Assembly: GCA_016930435.1 (NCBI GenBank)
Contig: JAFGGQ010000170.1
Location: forward strand, 1 to 15,396
From: a bacterium
GTDB taxonomy: Bacteria > UBP14 > UBA6098 > JAFGQG01
Reading direction: 5' to 3'
Length of the DNA: 15,396 nucleotides
The translations under genes and the position numbers were made by a program. Shown here piece by piece: positions 15,059 to 15,396 of this stretch. The notes under the pieces are model-generated. The model searched no databases. It saw only the letters and a program-made list of their open reading frames with translations, and was not told the origin of the DNA. Every line of letters starts with the position of its first letter. Position 1 is the first letter of the stretch.

Positions 15059-15086
15059 TTTTTATTTGACATTCAGGTATTTTCAA
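15059..15086 (-). promoter_or_regulatory. Possible promoter of the C25-family gene
   Basis: On the minus strand TTGAAA (15081-15086) is followed after 16 bases by TAAAAA (15059-15064, four of six to TATAAT). This would give a short leader of about 35 bases before the ATG at 15019. It overlaps the plus-strand promoter candidate, so the two divergent genes may compete for polymerase. Confidence 0.3.
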
Positions 15087-15093
15087 GTAAGTT
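15066..15093 (+). promoter_or_regulatory. Possible promoter of the plus-strand membrane-protein gene
   Basis: A perfect TTGACA at 15066-15071 is followed after 16 bases by TAAGTT (15088-15093), a weak -10 that keeps the leading TA and the final T. Transcription would begin near 15100, some 35 bases before the ATG at 15137. Confidence 0.4.
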
Positions 15094-15136
15094 ATCCCCC
15101 GAAATCTCAAACCGTTGAAAAGGTCCAATTTCTAAC

Positions 15137-15396
15137 ATGATTATTTTCTGGGTAATTTTGGTTTTTCTATCTTTGCTGGGTATTTTAGCTCTGGTGCTAC
15201 CCATTTCGTTTGTTTTATTAAGGGAAAAATCTCGTACCATTATCCGGTTTACATATCTGGGTTTTAACCTCACAAAGGGGGAAATAAGTGAACTCAGCTG
15301 GTTGGGTCTGAGTCTTTCAAAAAACCTTAATTCCACCAATAAGAATAAAGGAAAGAGTGTAACAAAACCTATAAAAGCAAAAACGGCGGGAAAAAC
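15137..15396 (+). CDS. N-terminal part of a membrane-anchored protein (incomplete at the window end)
   Basis: An open frame of 86 codons begins at ATG 15137 and runs to the window edge without a stop. The first ~28 residues (MIIFWVILVFLSLLGILALV and on to FVLL) form one transmembrane helix or uncleaved anchor. A short basic stretch (REKSR), a strand-like IIRFTYLGFNL, and a Lys/Asn/Ser/Thr-rich linker follow. This layout, one N-terminal helix then a strand-rich beginning, resembles DUF2953 (YtfI-like) membrane proteins, but the visible part is too short to be sure. An in-frame TGA at 15116 limits the start, and no good Shine-Dalgarno site is seen (AAAAGG is about 14 bases away). It is divergent from the C25-family gene and has its own candidate promoter. 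The reverse-strand frame over the same bases has no comparable features. Confidence 0.6.
   Translation, partial: MIIFWVILVFLSLLGILALVLPISFVLLREKSRTIIRFTYLGFNLTKGEISELSWLGLSLSKNLNSTNKNKGKSVTKPIKAKTAGK

Noticed and set aside
15073-15339. Minus-strand open frame of 88 residues at the right edge
   Set aside because: The plus strand over the same bases encodes a clear transmembrane N-terminus with a promoter candidate, whereas the minus frame shows no domain.
1-15396. CRISPR array, tRNA, rRNA, transposase or phage genes
   Set aside because: No regular direct repeats, cloverleaf-like segments, transposase motifs or phage structural genes were seen on either strand.

Overview
The window reads as a chromosomal segment of an uncultivated anaerobic bacterium, most likely from the FCB side of the tree (Bacteroidota, Cloacimonadota, WOR-3 or Zixibacteria-like lineages). 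The grounds are a very large secreted C25-type (gingipain-like) protein ending in a type IX secretion (T9SS)-type C-terminal sorting tail, a Thermotoga-like monocluster ferredoxin, a dnaG-rpoD pair and moderate-to-low GC. The phylum is inference. Several starts carry good Shine-Dalgarno sites, and these move the starts of fdx, citD and glyA inward from the longest possible reading frame. No tRNA, rRNA, CRISPR array, insertion sequence or prophage was seen, and no gap between genes exceeds about 160 bases.

Left edge (1-658, plus strand): an OsmC-family protein overlapping a small DUF1858 CxxC protein. Their stop meets the stop of the next gene cluster head-on, with no room for a separate terminator.

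Centre (655-11375, minus strand): eleven genes in one direction with overlaps or gaps of 45 bases or less, in transcription order ferredoxin, dnaG, rpoD, citD, citE, glyA, a GT9-like half protein, ugd, a UbiA-family prenyltransferase, a DUF362 protein and a polyprenol-phosphate-mannose-synthase-like GT2. This looks like one very long operon. It joins the macromolecular-synthesis genes (primase and main sigma factor) to a two-gene piece of citrate lyase, one-carbon metabolism, and a set of genes that would make nucleotide-sugar and lipid-linked sugar donors (UDP-glucuronate, polyprenyl-phosphate-linked pentose, polyprenyl-phosphate mannose) for a surface glycan.

Right part (11534-15019, minus strand): a 1161-residue secreted, multi-domain C25-family protein in which the usual catalytic His is Gln. 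It is followed by a 117-base divergent promoter region and, on the plus strand, the first 86 codons of a membrane-anchored protein that runs off the window.

Points most worth a second look: the citDE pair without citF and with a displaced prosthetic-group serine; the ferredoxin gene overlapping dnaG; altered promoter-contact residues in the main sigma factor; the His-to-Gln change in the C25 protein; and the stand-alone half glycosyltransferase.
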